Part shown: positions 1-9,777 of the stretch, piece by piece
How the letters are laid out: every line of letters begins with the position of its first letter
How positions within the stretch are numbered: the stretch's first letter is position 1
Made by a program: the position numbers and the translations under genes
NCBI GenBank assembly: GCA_039621445.1
Contig: CP154955.1
Location: 61,039,564 to 61,103,563 of the forward strand
Direction: 5' to 3'
DNA from: Euglena gracilis
Taxonomy: Eukaryota; Euglenida; Euglenophyceae; Euglenales
Length of the DNA stretch: 64,000 bases
Notes under the pieces: generated by a model
Told to the model about the DNA's origin: nothing
Database searches by the model: none
Seen by the model: only the letters and a program-made list of their open reading frames with translations

Positions 1-74
1 TGCTGTAGTGAGTCAGCAGTCAGGACAGACCACTGTGGCCAGAAGACCCAGAAAACAGAAGTCAGCCCCAGCCC

Positions 75-1136
75 TTGGTGGGCAAAGAATGGGCCATAGA
101 AGCCCAAAATGCTGCAGAATTGGGCATCCAAAGCCCACATATCAGGGGCATTTCCCCCAAAGGCACCCAGCCGCCTGTGCACAAATTGGCCAAAGGCTGG
201 GGAGATGGAATCAAGGCCAAGGACACCATTACAGGGGCCATGGGCCAGTTTTGCAAGCAAATCCACTCAGGAAGAGGCAGAAAAGGTCTGTCAAACCCCC
301 CCAATTCATCTTACACAACAGCCCCTCTCAGGGGCAGAAGGGGGGGCCACAGCACCCCCCCCCCCAGATTTCCAGTGGGGTTGGAGGCCAAGAAGAACTC
401 AAGGCCTGAAAGACCAACAGATGGATTATGGAAAAAGATTGATACATGGAGGCCTTGGAGGCCAGCAGGGTGGACCCACAGTGGCCACCAAGAAGCTACG
501 AAAGCTGCTGGAGAAATCCCCCGAGGGACCTACAGAGGCCCTCTGCCAAAAAAGCAGGAAAAAGGGACCCACAGTGGCCCTTTCAATGACCCAGCCTCGG
601 GAGGAAAAGGGACCCACAGTGGCTCTTTTGGAGGGAGGGGCAGGAATCCCTCCAACACAATTATTTATCAATTCCCGATCATTCAATCAAGGAGGGGACC
701 CACAGAGGCCCCCCTATGGTATGTCAACCAACCACATCAACATGGAGAAGACCAGATGGGCCAAACAGGGGCATTAAGCCCTATGGTATGTCTTCCAACA
801 ACAAGATCCTCCAGAGAGGTGAGCAGAGAGGGAGAGAGTGCATGCACATCCCCCCAGAAAAAAATTCTTTTTCCAAGGGCCCAAGCCCTAGGAGACCCAG
901 GGGTGCAATGTCCAACACCCCCAGCCCAGCCCCCCAAAAATCATCTTGTCCAGAAAAAAAAATCCATCGAGGAAAAATGGAGAGACACCCCCCTCCATCA
1001 AAGGTTGCAAAAATTCTTGAAATGGTGGACAAAAAATGCCCCCCCAACAACATGTCAGCTCATCAGGGATGGTATTCAACCCCCTGGGTCAGTCCACCAA
1101 AACTGTCCACCCACCCAAAAATCAGGACAAATTTGA
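75..1136 (+). pseudogene. DIRS A ORF1 (gag-like) running into the RT N-terminus
   Basis: This 353-codon open stretch aligns by eye with ORF1 of copies C and D. The first two thirds are low-complexity, rich in Gly, Pro, Thr and His, with repeated THSGP/GPTEA motifs, as expected of a nucleic-acid-binding gag-like protein. The last about 70 residues (SIEEKWRDTPLHQRLQKFLK and onward) match the segment that precedes the RT fingers in copies C and D. ORF1 and RT therefore seem to share a frame in this family and may be one polyprotein. The upstream start lies before base 1. The frame breaks at about 1136 and continues in other frames (716-1207 and 1036-1362), so this is a decayed copy. No zinc knuckle is visible. 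Confidence 0.6.
467..735 (+). repeat. ORF1-internal degenerate repeats with core GGGACCCACAG(T/A)GGCC
   Basis: The core recurs near 470, 525, 570, 608 and 695 at irregular spacing inside ORF1. It encodes versions of GTHSGP or GPTVAL depending on frame. The same motif recurs in copy C on the minus strand (28085-28470), so it is a family feature. In copy D the equivalent region instead repeats a GGCCAATGGAGGCC core near 30530-30610. Confidence 0.6.
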
Positions 1137-2830
1137 ACCTACACCAAGCAGAAAAAATACCGCTGGATTACGAAGAATCTGGATCCATAAAGAGGGTGAG
1201 GGATTAAACCACCCAGCACCTGATCCCCTGGTTTCTGATTTCAAAACCAGAGGGGGGGCAGACAAAATGGAGATTAATAAGCGATTGCAGGGAAATAAAT
1301 CAAAGGTTCCAAGTGAAACCTTTCAAGCTGGATCACATCCAGCACATTTTTCCTATGTTTGAAAAAGGCCACTGGGCAGCAAAAAAAGACCTAAAGAATG
1401 CTGACTTCCACATCCCAGTGATCCAGGCCCTAAGGCCCTTTCTAAGACATCAGGTGGGGGGACAGACCTGGGAATTCCAGGCAGGCTGTTTTGGCCTGAA
1501 TGTAATGCCCCAGATTTTTATGTCAGTAATGAAGACATTCGAAAAGCTGTGGAGGAAAAGGGGCATCCGGTATTTATTTTCCTGGACGACACTTTACTGG
1601 TGGCCCCAACACCAAACATCTTACAAAACCATACGACACCCGAACACAGTGGTCAGGGATCTGATCAAAGCAGCATTCAAAATCAATGTAAAAAAGTGCA
1701 CCCTGCAGCCCACCCAAATCGTAAATCATCTTGGATTTCAACTACACTTCCAAGAGGAAAAATTACAGGTGCCCCCCCAGAAAATAAAAACAGTAAAAAA
1801 GGAGCTGTGAAAAATGGTGAAAAAAGATTACATGTCAAAAAGGCAACTGGCTGCCATTTTGGGCCAAATCAGACGCAATCTAATGGCCTTGCCCTTTCTA
1901 AGGGCCTTTACGGATGCCCTGGCAAATTTTTTGGTGGAAAATTCCACAGCCCCCTGGGACTCAAAACACCCCATTTCCCAAAGAATAAAGGACCAATTAA
2001 GAGAAATAAAAATTCTGCTGGACACCTGGGGGGGCAGACCCTTCCCCCAAAGTGCAACCAGGGAGTTGCACTCAGACAGCAGTACCCACGCCTCATGCCT
2101 GTTGCGAGCTGGACATTCGAACAAGCAAAATTGTGCAGGAGTTTTGGAGGGAAAACTACATTTTGCACATAAAAGTCAAAGAATTAAGTGCAGCAATAAA
2201 CACAGTTCAAAGCCTCAGCCAGCCAGGGGAAACTGTGTCCCTCTCCGTGGACAATAAAGTAATTTACTATTAATTAACAAAAGGGGGGGCAGAAAAGACC
2301 CTTTCAATTCCATGAAAAGACCCTTATTCAAATGGTGCATGGAGCACAACATAAACCTTCAAGTAATGTGTGTCCCCTCAAAGGAATGCCTGGCAGACCC
2401 CATAAGCAGGTGGGAAATGGACAGGGAGGATTATTCCCTGGACCCCCAACTTTTGCAATGGCCGAGGTAGCAGTTCAAAATTACATCAGCCTAAAAACAG
2501 ACCTTTTGCCTCACCAGGCAACAAAAAACTGCCACAATTTGTGGCCATGTGGCCCCACTGCGGAGCCACAGCAGTAGATGCATTACAATGTCCACTGGAC
2601 AACATGGGGGATTTTATGCAAACCATCAGGTCTGTAATCCAAAAATTTCTCCCCAGATTAAAAAGGTTTCCACATGCCAAAGTTTTGATGGTCACCCCCT
2701 ACTGGGATTCAGCCACATGGTGGCCCCAGTTAATAAAAATGAAAGTTCCAGGGACCGCCTGCCTAAAAATCACCCCCTACAGGGGCATGTTCACCAATTG
2801 CAGGGGATAAAAAATGCCACCGCCTAGGTG
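1137..2830 (+). pseudogene. DIRS A reverse transcriptase / RNase H / Dam-like methyltransferase
   Basis: RT motifs run across frames. The fingers and palm lie at 1240-1560, where KTRGG/LISDC- and DLK-A-FHIP-like text is visible. The active-site box is the FLDDT segment near 1580, where the usual YLDD has become FLDD. The thumb lies at 1690-1900. RNase H-like text follows at 2080-2420, with SDSSTH, the KELSAAI helix and SVDNKVIYY. A Dam-like methyltransferase segment follows at 2540-2830, where the copy D NPPW motif is degraded and the LMVTPYWDSATWW and MPPPRW blocks remain. At least four frame changes separate these pieces, so the gene is inactive. Copies C and D carry the same domain order. 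Confidence 0.75.
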
Positions 2831-2889
2831 GTCCCTTCTTTGCATGATTTGCTCAGGCAAATTCTGGAGGGGAAATAAATACAAAATAC

Positions 2890-3790
2890 AACCATTAACC
2901 ATTTCCTGTGAAGAAACCCAGCTTAAAGCGTTATCAAAGCGCTTTTACGCTTTTATGGGTGATTTTGGACAAAATGGGGGTACCCCCCCCCTGAAGCCAC
3001 CACTGACCAAGTGGTTGACGCTTTAATTCAACTATTCCAATTTTCAAAGGCCCAAGCACGTAATGCATACAGTGCTATGCTTTTGATCCCTGGCTTTGGT
3101 GGCCTAAGGTTCCACGCCATGTTGGCACCTTATAAAAGGCTTTGGAATCAAAACCTGGAAAACTATGGTGCATTCTGGGATCCCCCCCCAATCCTCCTCT
3201 GGTTGGCACAGTCCCCCCTGCCCTCTGATATATGTACATTGCGTACACAACTCATTTTCTGTTCACGCATCCTCTGTTTATACAGATCATCTGATTTGGC
3301 ACAGGTCCAAAGAACCACCAGTGTGTTGGGGGGGCACCCTACATCAAAATGAAACGTAAAGAGCAAAAACTCCATAAGTGGGAGAGAGTTGTCTCTATTC
3401 CCCAGTGCCCCCAAATCAATCCCTTTAATTTGATGATGTATTATGTGGCAGCAACACGTTTCTTTGTGAAACCTGGGGGCCCCCTTTTAATTACGTAGAA
3501 ACCCCCCAATAAAGCCACTAAGGCAGATACCATTGCTTCTATAACCAAAAAAATTTTTGCCCAGCATGGGGTTGCCCCCCCAGGTTTGGGGACCCCTCTC
3601 CACCAGAGGGGCAGGAGTTAGTTTACTCAAAAAACTGGGTCTTTCTGCCCAAGAAGTGTGTGAAATTAGTCAATGGAAGGGGGTGGAGGCTTTCACAGCC
3701 CGCTATCAAACACTTGGTGCCCAAGGTGCTTTGGGAGGTGCCCTGGCCCCCCTTTTTTCCGTGCACAATCTAACCTCACAATGGCAAAGC
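2890..3790 (+). pseudogene. DIRS A tyrosine recombinase
   Basis: The segments QARNAYSAMLLIPGFGGLRFHAMLAPY (split into two named blocks here only for identification: ARNAYSAMLLIPGFG and LRFHAML) at 3011-3200 match the YR core of copies B and D. The C-terminal box at 3595-3625 reads PLSTRGAG where the other copies read PHSTRGAG, so the conserved His of the HxxR box is lost. The presumed catalytic Tyr lies in FTARYQTLG near 3700. Frame changes at about 3020, 3350 and 3600 inactivate it. In a working element this enzyme would integrate a circular DNA intermediate without target duplication. Confidence 0.8.
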
Positions 3791-3880
3791 GCGGAGCCCG
3801 AGGTGTCTCGTACTCCCTCGAGGCAAGCCGAAAAGGGAGGAAGGGACACCGAGGGCGAAGCACAAAGACATTGTGAGCCC
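3777..3880 (+). other. Internal complementary region (ICR) of DIRS A
   Basis: The first half (about 3777-3811, ending GCCCGAGGTGTC) is complementary to the left end of this family, as seen at 29301-29308 and 34260. The second half (about 3812-3880) is complementary to the right end of A itself at 4113-4181. In known DIRS elements the ICR is the template that joins both ends into a circle. Confidence 0.8.
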
Positions 3881-3989
3881 GACCCCCCCACCCATATACG
3901 AAAATTTGTCTTCAAACGCCCTCGGTCAGAAGATGGTGGCCAGGGGGGGGAGGTGGGGGGGGACCCCCCAAGGAAAAAGACAGCGCCAT

Positions 3990-4181
3990 GGTCGCCACGT
4001 CGGAGACAATTCAGGCAACTCCGGCGAGGCGGCACTAAGCGCACTAAGCGCACCTCCTAACCCAGCGCAGCGAACAATCACACAACACACCGCCGGCGAG
4101 CAAGCCAAGGCCTCACAATGTCTTTGTGCTTCGCCCTCGGTGTCCCTTCCTCCCTAGTCGGCTTGCGTCGAGGGAGTACGA
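3990..4181 (+). repeat. Right terminal repeat of DIRS A
   Basis: This is the inverted counterpart of the left terminal repeats seen at 29160-29308 and 34162-34260. It shares the motifs CAACTCCGGCGA, GGCACTAAGCG, CCTCCTAACCCAG and CGCCGGCGAGCAAG. It ends with an extension complementary to the ICR, and the terminal bases are GGGAGTACGA. Confidence 0.75.
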
Positions 4182-5580
4182 ATCTGGAGGTTTACCAAAC
4201 CGAGGTACCTCGATGGCCGCACTTTGCCCTTTGGAGGCCATGCCTGGCTCGCCCGCGGTGTTGTTTGCAGGGGTTTTCTTAAGCCGGAGGGCACCCCAGA
4301 CACCTCCGCACTTTGTCCAGGTGAGTCCATGCCTCGCTTGCCGGCAGTGCTGTCTGGATGGTGTGTCTTCCCCGGGGGGTGTCCAGCCAGCAGCCCAAAT
4401 TCGGGCTGGGAGCCCCCCCGGGGATCAAGTAAAATGAAGCTGGGTCCAGCCGGCCGGAGGCCATCCAGCCAATTCGGCTACCCATCTCACCCATCCCTGC
4501 ATTATACCCCTCACCGCAACTTCCTCCATCACAGCCCCCAAGTCTTGGCCTAGCTCCACCCATCAATGTCGAAAATGCAAAAATGTTTTAGAAAATTATG
4601 TTTCTCATCGACCCAGCCCCCTCCAGCCCCGGACCCCCCTCCCTCCCCTATCCCCCGGGGGGGGGGGTCCAGCCAGCAGCTCATTTCCACCCAGAAGCCT
4701 TTTTGACAGCTGGAGGACCGCCCCAGGGGGTCCTTTAGAAAACCCCTGGTCGTTCGGATTGTTTTGCTGTGCTGGGTTAGGAGTTCCTGCTTAGTGCCGC
4801 CTCGCAGGACTTGGCTGACGACGTGGCTCCGACATGGCTTCTTTGCCCCTTGGCCTCCACCCCCTCTCCCCCTCTGGCCCCCATTTTCTTCTGGCTGTCT
4901 CGAGGACAATTTATTTTATGAGGGGGCAGTCCCACAAGGTCTTTTTGCTTCGCCCTCGGTGCCCCTTACGCCCTTGTCGTTTTTTCCTCGAGGGAGTACG
5001 AGTCGCAGGCTGGCCAGCCGCCAACCTGCACCTGCATTTTTCCCTCATCACAGCCCCCCAGTTTTGATCTTGCTCCATCCCTCAAAATATCTGGAAGGCA
5101 ATGTTTTTGAACTTTTTTGCTTTTCATCAACCAAGCCCAGCTCATCCCTCTCCAGCCCCGGATCATCCCTATCCCCCCGGTGGTCCAGCCAGCAGCGTTT
5201 TTGCGAGCCGGAGGGGTCCTTGAGAAAACCCCTGGAAGGGACACGAGGGCGACACACAAATGTGTCGCCGGTTTTTTTCCTGCTCGGTCTTTGCACCGCC
5301 TCGCCGGGGTTGGCTGACGTTGCTTCTCTGACGTGGTGGTGTGGCCAATCGCCCTTTATGCTTCGCTAGTGAGGTCCATCTGTCCTGGGTCAGGGGGGTT
5401 CTTCCCAGGACTTCTGGACCCCCCTTGCTCAGCACTGCATCAACATTGGCCACTGTGCACCAAATGTCGTGATAATTTTCTTCCGCGAAAGAGCGGCACC
5501 AATACTCAAATAATGTTTTGAGAAAGCTTCAAAGTTTTTCAAAGCCCCAAAGTCCAAACTATCTCAGAGGATAAACCCAG
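4182..5580. repeat. Loose DIRS terminal fragments and a local duplication
   Basis: No gene is visible. A segment at 4495-4765 (CATCACAGCCCCC, CCAGCCCCGGA, GTCCAGCCAGCAGC, AGAAAACCCCTGG) is repeated at 5030-5245 in the same order, about 530 bp apart. Between and after them lie minus-sense fragments of DIRS terminal repeats. One is 4765-5000 (GCTGGGTTAGGAG, CTTCGCCCTCGGTG, CGAGGGAGTACGAG) and another is near 5250-5330. This looks like the remains of several overlapping DIRS insertions. Confidence 0.55.
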
Positions 5581-5589
5581 AGATTTGTG

Positions 5590-6480
5590 CATTTTTCACT
5601 GCTGCTCCTCTGGTGCTGTGAGTTCCAAAGACAGATGTTGGGATGTCATGGGTGTCCAAAATTTTTTGCGTTATCTGACCAATGCTATTGGCACTCAAGT
5701 GGACCACCTTTCTTTCCAATTCATCCAGTCAGTGCAACATAGTGATCGACCAGATGTACAGGGGACAAAGCAGGTATGGAGGGTAAGGTGAGCAGTGGTT
5801 CAAACTTCATTGTTCTGTCTCCCTTCCTCTGTAGGGCCCAGTAGTGGGCGTCATCTTGCACAGACTTCCTTCTGATGGATCTGGCCAAGTCTATTGACCT
5901 GCAAAGTTGAAACATCCTCAAAATGATGCTGGCCCTGTCACTGACTTGCTGAACACAACTCCACTCCAGTGGGGTGGACTCATTTTTAAGCAACGATGTT
6001 TTAGCATCCCCAAAATCGGCATACTTCTCCCCTGAAGATTGCCACAGCTTCTTGGCTTGCTTAATAAAAGCGGAAAAAAGGTCCTGTTCCCGACCAGGCA
6101 CCAATAAAATGGCACTGTGAGCATTCCTGGCTTGACGAGGCTGCAGCAAGCCAACCTGAATATCCAACTGGCGATTTCCTCCAACGACAATTTGGGGGGT
6201 AACCCCCTTGGACAACACAAAAATTCCACAAGCACTGAAACTTTGCCAAACTTCTTGTGGCTGAAATGGCACCTTTTAACTCCTTTATGCTGATGTGGAG
6301 TCCCTTCTCTGATCTCCAAAATTTTTGAAGCTGGCTGCCTGAGGTGAGGTATACCGCCCACCGCCCTTGGTCTGAGCTGTCTGAGTAAATCCTTCTGACT
6401 GTACTCTGATGGCTGAAAGTTCTGCCTTCCCGATCCTTTAGCCGCCCCCCCCCCTTCTTTGACCTGGGCCCTCAACTGAT
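5590..6480 (-). pseudogene. Divergent DIRS tyrosine-recombinase remnant
   Basis: On the minus strand, 6272-5721 reads RQARNAHSAILLVPG followed by a segment ending CRSIDLARSIRRK. This follows copy D (TARNAYAAALLLPG ... GVDLARTQRK) along about 150 residues. The C-terminal box HSTRGAAVKN is found at about 5600-5635 in another frame. The sequence is more diverged from copies A, B and D than they are from each other, so it is an older or different DIRS subfamily. No ICR or terminal repeat was recognised next to it. It ends where the Gypsy gag region begins, so the Gypsy insertion probably truncated it, or it may be the far end of the DIRS whose ORF1 survives at 18590-18940. Confidence 0.75.
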
Positions 6481-6489
6481 GGGGAACTG

Positions 6490-8840
6490 GTGATTTTCTG
6501 TCCCATTGATCAGTGGCGTGCTGGTCCACAAACTGCACCGTCTGTTTTTTTCCCCCTGTTCCCAGTTGCTCCCCCAGTGGCTTGTGATGCCACTGTGGGG
6601 GGCCGGATTCCCAGTGTCTCGTCAGTGACCGTTTTGAAAAACCCAGTTCTGCCGCAGCCGTCTTCCCTGGGTTCGGTGGGTTCAGTGGCCAGGACTCCCA
6701 GCGCTGTCCCTGGTTTTGTTTCCTCGGCAGTGGGGTATGCAGCACCTCCAGCCAGTGGGGGCCCTTCAGCACCAAGGGGCAGCCAGCCACAGGGTCCCAT
6801 GGCTGCGGGGGGCACCCAGCACCAGGGTCCCATGGCTGCGGGGGGCAATCCAGTCCAGGTCCCCGCTGCTGGAGGGACCACAGCTGCCCAGACACCTGGC
6901 ACGTTCAGGTTTCAGGGGGTGGATTGGGAAGAAGCGGAACGCCAGATTAAAGCTCACGATTTTTTATTTTTTTGGCCAGTTTGGGAGCCCAGGAGCAGCA
7001 ACAGTCTCAGCAAAATTCACGAATGACGGGACAGTCCAGCACAGCGAAAGCACAGGCAGCAGGCGCAGCAGATCTACAGGGCCAGGGCAGGGATCAACCT
7101 GGAGTGAAATCAGCCGAGCACCAGTGGCCCCCAGCCCAGTGGGTTCCCCACAGGAGGGGAGTTCACCGGGGCGATGGACCCTTTCGCCTGGGCCCCTGAG
7201 GCTGGGGCAGCATCGTGCAGCGCTGCCCCTCTGGCCTTCGGGTCCCAGGACACGGGAGCCTGGGTCCGGGGGGTCCAGGCAGCTCCGGTCCACGTGGCGC
7301 CAGCAGCCCTCAGCCCAGCACTTAGCATGTTTTTGGGACCGCTGGCGACAGTCCTCACAAAAGACCTTGTAAAACCAGAGCTGAAAGGTGATTTTCATAA
7401 TTTTTCCGTGAAATTTCAGCTCTACATGCAGCAGGTTTCCATGGGACAGCCAGTGGGGGAGGAATTTAAAATGCTTGTTCTGACCGACTGCCTGGTCCAC
7501 AGCAGCCGGCTGGAACTCCAGCGGCGACAGGAGATGGGGGAACGGGTCAGATTCCGAGATTTCTGGAACTGGCTGGCCCAGAAATACGGCGGTGACATCC
7601 AGGCCTCGCTGCATGAGCAGCTCAGGCCCCTCAGACCAGTCAACACAGGCAAGTTAACCCTCCCAGCGTGGCGTGAATATGAAAGTCAGTTTAAATTATT
7701 TTTCTGCCGGATGGAAAACCCCTCAGAGGAGGATGCACAGGCCCTGGTTTTACAGCAGCTCCCAGATTCCATGCGAAGGGCCATGATCAGGGAACAGACA
7801 CAGAAAAATCAGGATGCGCCCACAGTGCGGCTGTGGCACATCCCAGGGTTGACAGTGGAGAAGGCAGCACAACTCGCCCAGGAGGCTGTGGGTGAGGGGG
7901 AGCCGGTGACAGTCAGGAAACACCGGGACTCCTTCCTCATCAAGCTCTACAGACGACGGGCGCTGGAGAGGCTGATGATGAGGAACGGGGCCACGCTGCA
8001 GGGGGGCAATACAATAAAATCACCCCCCACGAAACAAAGCTGGGATTGGAAGAGGTTTTTCGACACGCTGAAAACGAGCTGCGGTTCCAGGAACGGTCTG
8101 AAAGCTATGGCCGTTCTTGGGGTGGACGGGGGGCCCCAGCCCACCAGGAGGACCACTGGGCTGGGGGCCTCGACAATTTTTCAGTCTCAGAAGTAAAATC
8201 CCAGGAAGCCAGGCCAGCCCAGCCCCAGAAAACCGTTTCACAGCCAGCTGAGGGAGGAGCAAGCGCAGGACCCCCCAAAGGCCCCGAGGGGCCACAGGAC
8301 AGGCAATCACGGCACCGGGGCGGGTCACCTGGAAAGGGACGGGAGGGACGCAGGTCACAAAGCCCGGGGCAAAAGGGAAAGGGGTTCCGCAAGGGGGCTG
8401 GCAAGGGCGGCCCAGATTTTCGCCCAGCCAGGTCCCCAACCACCCACCCAGCCACCAACAGGGAACAAACCCCCCCGAGGAGCCCCCAGAGTGGCCCCTC
8501 GGTGGACCAACCCTGCAGCCAGTGCGGGGCCACAGATCACTGGTCTCGGGAATACCAGGAAAGAAGTGTTATGAGTGTGGGAAAACGGGACATCTGGCAC
8601 GACAGTGCTGATGGAGAAGGGGAAAGGGGAAGTGGACTTCCACGCCACCACGGCGGGGGAGTGCCTCAAAATGCGGCGGCCAGAAGGGAGGGGACGGGGG
8701 CCCAGGGTGCCCCCAGCACGGCCCTCGGAAGGGCGGTAAGGAACAGGCTCACGGAGAGGGTTGGGTTTTGGTCAAGGGAAGGTCCAAAGGCAGATCCGGA
8801 CCTGAACCTGCACGGTCACCCAGCCCCCCCTGACTGAGAC
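6490..8840 (+). pseudogene. Gypsy gag with zinc knuckles
   Basis: The N-terminal part (6490-7026, shifting frame in the T-run near 6960) is rich in Pro, Ala and Gly and has a 27-base duplication encoding QGPMAAGGTQH. The folded gag/capsid core is at 7330-7920, where KPELKGDFHNFSVKFQLYMQ, EYESQFKLFF and ALVLQQLPDSMRRAM are visible. These are typical retrotransposon-gag blocks ending in a leucine-rich stretch. A basic Gly/Pro/Arg-rich tail (8046-8500) leads to the CCHC knuckles. Frame changes occur near 6960, 7180, 8030 and 8570. In a working element gag would form the cytoplasmic particle and bind genomic RNA. Confidence 0.75.
8513..8608 (+). other. Tandem CCHC zinc-knuckle coding segments
   Basis: The second knuckle at 8567-8608 is intact in its frame and reads CYECGKTGHLARQC, that is C-x2-C-x4-H-x4-C. 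The first, starting at 8513, reads CSQCGATDHWSREY. Its last ligand is Tyr (TAC) instead of Cys (TGC), a one-base loss of a zinc ligand. The two lie in different frames, so a frameshift sits between them. Confidence 0.85.
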
Positions 8841-9234
8841 ACGAAAAGGGGCTGGGGGGGGCCAGCAGGCCCTCTCATTCGACTCTGCCAACCCCTGGTC
8901 TGCGCTTTTCTCCAGTAAGGGCAGTCCAGGGGGGGGCTCGGGTCAGATTTCAGGCACGGGACAAAGGGGAAGTGTGAACAAGGCGGCTGGCCCTCCGCAG
9001 CAAGCCGCCCAGGCGTCTTCGGGTTCCAGCACACCCAGTCTACCGCAGATCACAACACCAGGAAGGGAGGGGAAAAACACAAAACAAAAAAACAAAAAAG
9101 AGAAAAACAAAACGCTCTCACAGGCATCAATCAGGGAGGCAGGGAGGGAGGTCATCAACGTTCCCCAAACCATCAAGGACACGGATGAAACCGCCCCCAG
9201 CACGGAAAGTGATTCAGGTTTTTCGATTCGCTAG

Positions 9235-9777
9235 GTGAGGTGCGTCAGGACCGCACCTTCCACCTCAAACCCCACACCACGACAAACCCCAGCACCAGTC
9301 CCAGCCCGTTCCTCAGGGTTTGGGAGGTCACCCTCCCGGTGGAATTCCCAGGACTACCACGTCCTGGAGGAGTACGTCAGGGACGTACTCCGCCGCCTGG
9401 GGGTCCACCCGGAGGTCGACGCCTTTTCTGCCAAAGAAAACCGCAGGTTTGTCCGCTGGTGGGGGCCAGGGAGCAGGGAGGGAGAAGATGCCTTCAAACA
9501 GGACTGGGGCAGGGAGTTTTTATGGATGAACCCACCTTATAAAAAAATACAGGAGGTTCTCGAAAAAATCAGGAGGGATCAGGCCCATGCCATCCTGGTG
9601 ATCCCCAGGTGGCCGGGGCTGCGTTGGTGGCCAGTGGCTTGGCAGTGCGCCAAGTCACGTTCCCTCAGGGAACACGATTTTTCGGCAGAGGGGAGGAGTT
9701 GTGCCGGGGGACCAAGTGGCCCATCACAGCTTTTTTGCTGTGTGGGCACCCAGACCGGTGCACGCTGGAGGAGGTGA
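9235..9777 (+). pseudogene. Dam-like adenine-methyltransferase domain of the Gypsy element
   Basis: The stretch PEVDAFSAKENRRFVRWWGP, then FLWMNPPYKKIQEVL, then AILVIPRWPGLRWW has the layout of the phage/DIRS Dam-like domain. The NPPY motif is the usual N6-adenine-methyltransferase catalytic motif. The end of the domain continues after a frameshift near 9650 in the next ORF (GTKWPITAFLLCGHP, matching DIRS MPPPRWNLACLIVSG). The same domain sits in DIRS copy D at about 32395-32780 (VDMFCTPSNKKFPQFV, YANPPWSII, LLIVPHWASTSWW). The upstream gag-pol junction region (8840-9235) holds a Lys-rich linker only. Function is inferred from motifs, and activity is unlikely given the frameshift. Confidence 0.7.

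Larger units (their letters stand above)
1..4181 (+). mobile_element. DIRS-type retrotransposon A, 5' part outside the window
   Basis: This is a tyrosine-recombinase retrotransposon remnant read left to right: ORF1, reverse transcriptase, RNase H, Dam-like methyltransferase, YR, then an internal complementary region and a right terminal repeat. The right end is set at 4181 because the last about 70 bases are the reverse complement of the second half of the ICR at 3777-3880. That is the standard DIRS arrangement, in which the ICR templates circle closure. All reading frames are broken by frameshifts and stops, so the copy is dead. It is a paralogue of the better preserved copy D (29517-34161) and of the minus-strand copy BC, and comparison with these gives the domain assignments. 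Its left terminal repeat is not in the window. Confidence 0.85.
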
